Source: Nitrospirota bacterium
GTDB lineage: Bacteria > Nitrospirota > Thermodesulfovibrionia > Thermodesulfovibrionales > UBA6898
NCBI GenBank assembly: GCA_021787505.1
Contig: JAJYLU010000085.1
Coordinates: 1-7,164 of the forward strand
Direction of reading: 5' to 3'
Length of the DNA stretch: 7,164 bases
Position numbers and translations under genes: made by a program. How positions within the stretch are numbered: position 1 is the first letter of the stretch; each line of letters begins with the position of its first letter. The notes beneath the pieces were generated by a model. That model worked only from the letters and a program-made list of their open reading frames with translations, was not told the origin of the DNA and ran no database searches. Shown here piece by piece: positions 4,840-7,164 of this stretch.

Positions 4840-5427
4840 ATGAAGAGAATTTCGTATATATTGTTCGTGCTCGGTGTTTTGGCGCTCGCCTACGGTTTGT
4901 TCCTGCTGCCGAAAAGTTATGCCGGCGTGCATGTGAACGTAGGGATCAATCTGCCGGTCTTTGCGTTCCCGGCGCCGCCGCCCATGGTCGTAATCCCCGG
5001 GACCTACGCCTATTATGCGCCGGACGTGGACTTGGATATCTTTTTCTATCAGGGCTATTGGTACCGCCCTTACGAAGGACGGTGGTTCAGGGCGAGGGGA
5101 TATGACGGGCCATGGCTGCATATCGGCCCGAGCAGGGTCCCGAGGGTCGTCGTGGACCTGCCGCCTGATTACCGTCATCACGTGCGCCCCGGATACGAGC
5201 GCATCCCCTACGGCCAGTTTAGGAAGAACTGGAGAAGGTGGGAGCGCGAAAAATACTGGGACAGACACGCCGGCGGATATGGCCACGAACGCGGGCGCGG
5301 CAACAGGCACGAGGGAAGGGATTGGCGTAGAGAAGATAGGGCAGATAATCGCGGACACCGGGAAAACAGGTATGATGATCGCGGGGACCGGGAAAACCGA
5401 GGGATGGAGGGGCACCGCCGCTATTAG
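4840..5427 (+). CDS. Exported aromatic-rich protein with charged, repetitive C-terminal tail
   Basis: The ATG at 4840 is chosen because GGGAGGA lies eight bases upstream and the protein then begins with a standard signal peptide (MKRISY, a hydrophobic run at 5-23, probable cleavage after S-Y-A28). An in-frame ATG at 4798 would add 14 residues and has no such support. The mature 167-residue protein has a Pro-rich segment (about 39-54) and an aromatic core, with YAYYAP at 56-61, FFYQGYWYRPYEGRWFRARG at 68-87 and GPWLHIGP at 90-97. A conserved-looking stretch LPPDYRH then PYGQFRKNW (107-131) follows. This pattern resembles uncharacterised exported proteins I associate with Geobacter-like bacteria; the function is unknown. 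Residues 143-195 are low-complexity Arg/Glu/Gly/His/Asp and probably disordered. They include a ten-residue tandem repeat (169-178, 179-188) matching a 30-bp DNA repeat (5344-5403). It is divergent from the M16 gene and convergent with the oxidoreductase gene. Confidence 0.85.
   Translation: MKRISYILFVLGVLALAYGLFLLPKSYAGVHVNVGINLPVFAFPAPPPMVVIPGTYAYYAPDVDLDIFFYQGYWYRPYEGRWFRARGYDGPWLHIGPSRVPRVVVDLPPDYRHHVRPGYERIPYGQFRKNWRRWEREKYWDRHAGGYGHERGRGNRHEGRDWRREDRADNRGHRENRYDDRGDRENRGMEGHRRY
5344..5403 (+). repeat. Two-copy 30-bp tandem repeat inside the charged tail
   Basis: Units 5344-5373 and 5374-5403 share the pattern GATnATCGCGG then ACCGGGAAAAC. They encode DNRGHRENRY and DDRGDRENRG. The repeat keeps the reading frame and probably reflects slippage-driven growth of the disordered tail. 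Confidence 0.6.
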
Positions 5428-5457
5428 GGCTGCCTGTGACTGGGTTAGTCCTTTCGC

Positions 5458-6852
5458 TCAGCGGGCCCAGGCCGGTTCCGGTTCTTCGAGGTTGCCGAAG
5501 GTCGAGATGATCACTTCGGGCAGGGCGGGATGGATATGGATTCCCTTGTTCAGCGCCCACATACTCAAATCGTTCGCCATGGCGACGACCACTTCCTGGA
5601 TCAGGATCGACGCATGGGGGCCGATGATGTGAAAGCCCACGATCTTCCCTCCATCTTTTTTTACGATCGCTTTGCAGAAGCCCTCCTCTTCCCTCATCGC
5701 CTCACCGCGCGCGACGTCCGAATAGTTCGCCTTTCCGACAAGAAGGTCGCGGACATGGAACCGCTGTCTCGCCTCATCCTCGGTCAACCCCACCGAGGCA
5801 ATCTCGGGATAGGAAAACACTGCATGGGGCACGGTGAGATAATCGAGAGTCTCTTTTGCGTTATGGAATGCGTTTTGAAACACGAGCGTAGCCTCCCTGT
5901 TGGCAGTGTGTCTGAACATCTTCTTGCCGATCGCATCTCCGAAGGCCCATATGCTCTTGCATGATGTCTCGAAATATTCATTTACCTTAATATAATTGCG
6001 CGCGTCCGTTTCGATCCCGCTGTTTCCGACCTTCAGTATATCTGCATTGGAAGTCCGGCCTGTTGCAACAAGGACCGCGACCGCGGATAACGTCTTTTCC
6101 TTGCCGGTCGACCGATCCCTTGACGTAACGCGATATTCCCGGCCTGATTTCTTTATCGTCGTCGCCTCGGTATCGGTAAGGACCTGCATCCGTCTCCCGA
6201 GAGCCTTCTTGAGGAGCGCCGATATTTCCGGCTCTTCATCGGGGACAAGACGCTTGTTTCTCTGCAAGACCGTCACGTCCGTGCCCATTGCCGAAAAGAA
6301 ATGCGCGTATTCCGCGGCGATATATCCGCCGCCGACGATGATCAGGCTATCTGGCCTTTTCTGCAGACGGAGAATGTTCTCGTTTGTCAGAAAATCGACG
6401 CCCTCTATCCCGCTGATCGGCGGCACCTGAGGACGCGCGCCCGATGCGATGACCACTTTTTCCCCTTTTATTCGCTCTCCCTTGACCTCGATCGTCCTGT
6501 CGTCAACGAAAAAGCCTGCACCCTCGTAGAAATCGAGCACTTCTGAATGTGCGATCCCCTCCCTGACATGCGCCTCTCCCTTTGATACGCTATCGGCCAT
6601 TCTCTTCATGATGGCGGGAAAGTCTACTTCGCTCACTTCTGCGGTGATCCCGAGTTTCGCGGACTCCCGAATCTCCGTGATCCTGTCCGCCGGATAGATA
6701 AGCATCTTGGACGGAATACAGCCGAGATTGAGGCAGGTGCCGCCGACCGGTCCTTTGTCCACGAGCGCGACGGAAAAGCCATGGGAAAGTGCGTTTTCGA
6801 CTATGAGGAGACCGGCTCCGGAACCTATCACGATCACGTCGTACTTTTTCAT
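5458..6852 (-). CDS. lpdA: FAD-dependent disulfide oxidoreductase, dihydrolipoyl dehydrogenase type
   Basis: This 464-residue flavoprotein has all hallmarks of the class I pyridine nucleotide-disulfide oxidoreductases. These are an FAD-binding N-terminus (VIVIGSGAG, 6-14), the redox pair Cys40/Cys45 in GGTCLNLGCIPSK, and the NAD(P)-binding motif IIVGGGYIAAEYA in the middle. ATGR, the second FAD motif AFGDAIG, and the C-terminal interface dyad His441/Glu446 in HIHPALPE follow. Dihydrolipoyl dehydrogenase reoxidises lipoamide on E2 or glycine-cleavage H protein with NAD. The first dinucleotide motif departs from GxGxxG (GLLIVENA follows GSGA). Together with PSKMLIYPAD it resembles the archaeal/mycothione-reductase-like branch rather than the E. 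coli type, so the true disulfide substrate is uncertain. No E1, E2 or lipoyl-protein gene adjoins it. The start is firm: GGAGG (6860-6864) lies seven bases upstream of ATG. It ends 30 bp from the convergent 195-aa gene, with no clear terminator between. Confidence 0.9.
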   Translation of the reverse strand: MKKYDVIVIGSGAGLLIVENALSHGFSVALVDKGPVGGTCLNLGCIPSKMLIYPADRITEIRESAKLGITAEVSEVDFPAIMKRMADSVSKGEAHVREGIAHSEVLDFYEGAGFFVDDRTIEVKGERIKGEKVVIASGARPQVPPISGIEGVDFLTNENILRLQKRPDSLIIVGGGYIAAEYAHFFSAMGTDVTVLQRNKRLVPDEEPEISALLKKALGRRMQVLTDTEATTIKKSGREYRVTSRDRSTGKEKTLSAVAVLVATGRTSNADILKVGNSGIETDARNYIKVNEYFETSCKSIWAFGDAIGKKMFRHTANREATLVFQNAFHNAKETLDYLTVPHAVFSYPEIASVGLTEDEARQRFHVRDLLVGKANYSDVARGEAMREEEGFCKAIVKKDGGKIVGFHIIGPHASILIQEVVVAMANDLSMWALNKGIHIHPALPEVIISTFGNLEEPEPAWAR

Positions 6853-6907
6853 TTTTCTTCCTCCGCAGAAGATGAGAAGGGCACGGATCTATCTGCCCCA
6901 TGTACAA

Positions 6908-6936
6908 AGTGTATCAGCATCGCCGATGAGACACAA
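6908..6936 (-). promoter_or_regulatory. Promoter candidate for the dihydrolipoyl dehydrogenase-type gene
   Basis: On the minus strand TTGTGT (6931-6936) and TACACT (6908-6913) are 17 bp apart, with TGA directly before the -10 hexamer. The predicted start near 6901 leaves about 48 bases of leader before the ATG, including the GGAGG site. Confidence 0.45.
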
Positions 6937-6960
6937 TCGCGAGCGCGCACCCGTATGTTC

Positions 6961-6969
6961 TGCTATAAT
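6961..6969 (+). promoter_or_regulatory. Extended -10 promoter element upstream of the hydrolase-like gene
   Basis: TGCTATAAT is a perfect TGn-TATAAT extended -10. The position expected for a -35 box (around 6941-6946) is GC-rich and does not match consensus, as is common for extended -10 promoters. Initiation near 6976 would leave only about eight bases before the ATG at 6984. Confidence 0.5.
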
Positions 6970-6983
6970 TTTCAAGCAGAGCT

Positions 6984-7164
6984 ATGCCACGGATTACGGT
7001 GAAGCCGGACATCAGATTTAAGCAAGGCGACAGCCGCTGTCCCCTCGCCGTGTTCATCCACGGTATGGGGGTAAACGCGGACTTCTGGACCGATCCGTCA
7101 CGGGCAAAGGTGCTCGGCGCAAAATATCCTCTCCAGATATTGCTGCCCGGTGACATGGAACCTG
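6984..7164 (+). CDS. Alpha/beta-hydrolase-like protein, 5' part only
   Basis: The frame from ATG 6984 stays open to the window edge, giving the first 60 residues of a longer protein. After a short polar lead (MPRITVKPDIRFKQGD) comes LAVFIHGMGVNADFW, which matches the strand-then-H-G-x-G oxyanion-hole motif near the N-terminus of alpha/beta hydrolases. Next is a segment ending LQILLPGDMEP. No signal peptide is visible, so a cytoplasmic enzyme is likely. The catalytic Ser, Asp and His would lie beyond the window, so substrate and subclass cannot be judged. There is no good Shine-Dalgarno sequence, and the promoter element at 6961-6969 implies a near-leaderless mRNA. The gene is divergent from the oxidoreductase gene, with 131 bp between starts. 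Confidence 0.7.
   Translation, partial: MPRITVKPDIRFKQGDSRCPLAVFIHGMGVNADFWTDPSRAKVLGAKYPLQILLPGDMEP

Noticed and set aside
4783..5415. 210-codon minus-strand frame opposite the 195-aa exported protein
   Set aside because: It is low complexity (Pro/Val/Ile runs) produced by the complement of the plus-strand gene, which has the RBS and signal peptide.
5428..5457. Bidirectional terminator between the convergent genes
   Set aside because: Only a 4-bp GACT/AGTC pairing and no U tract; not convincing.
5015..5632. 205-codon plus-strand frame overlapping two real genes
   Set aside because: It is out of frame with the exported protein and antisense to the oxidoreductase, and has no start signals.
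1..7164. CRISPR array, rRNA or prophage genes
   Set aside because: No regularly spaced direct repeats, no rRNA signature and no phage structural or integrase genes were seen.

Overview
The window appears to be a moderately GC-rich bacterial chromosome segment. Its codon choice, the Geobacter/Nitrospirota-like secreted small proteins and the abundance of short GC palindromes suggest a Gram-negative environmental bacterium of the Nitrospirota or Desulfobacterota (deltaproteobacterial) type. This placement is an inference from protein style, not a database match.

Layout. Positions 1-276 hold no credible gene but contain a compact cluster of inverted repeats (62-151). Positions 277-826 look like a small mobile element: perfect 14-bp terminal inverted repeats (286-299 and 804-817) are abutted exactly by a 9-bp direct repeat (277-285 and 818-826). 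Inside lies a GIY-YIG nuclease gene on the minus strand, itself flanked by two inverted copies of a dRS3-like palindrome (ATTCCC-N8-GGGAAT). A third, degenerate palindrome lies at about 884-916. Next come a small Cys-rich minus-strand gene (940-1176) and a plus-strand gene for a Tyr-rich putative lipoprotein (1396-1713). The latter has a recognisable promoter and a seven-codon leader ORF whose stop overlaps the lipoprotein start. A 138-bp inverted-repeat unit (1788-1925) separates this from the core genes.

The core holds a 897-aa secreted M16 zinc metallopeptidase (minus, 1977-4670). Divergent from it is a 195-aa exported aromatic-rich protein with a charged disordered tail (plus, 4840-5427). 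Convergent with that is a 464-aa FAD disulfide oxidoreductase of the dihydrolipoyl dehydrogenase type (minus, 5458-6852). Divergent from the oxidoreductase is the 5' end of an alpha/beta-hydrolase-like gene that runs off the window (plus, 6984-7164).

The genes do not form one pathway: strands alternate and most appear monocistronic. The shared theme of the middle part is the cell envelope (lipoprotein, secreted protease, exported aromatic protein). The two large minus-strand genes have promoter candidates of the same design (TTG-start -35, 17-bp spacer, TGn-TACACT). The most novel signal is the 532-bp terminal-repeat element carrying a GIY-YIG gene between inverted palindromes and no transposase.
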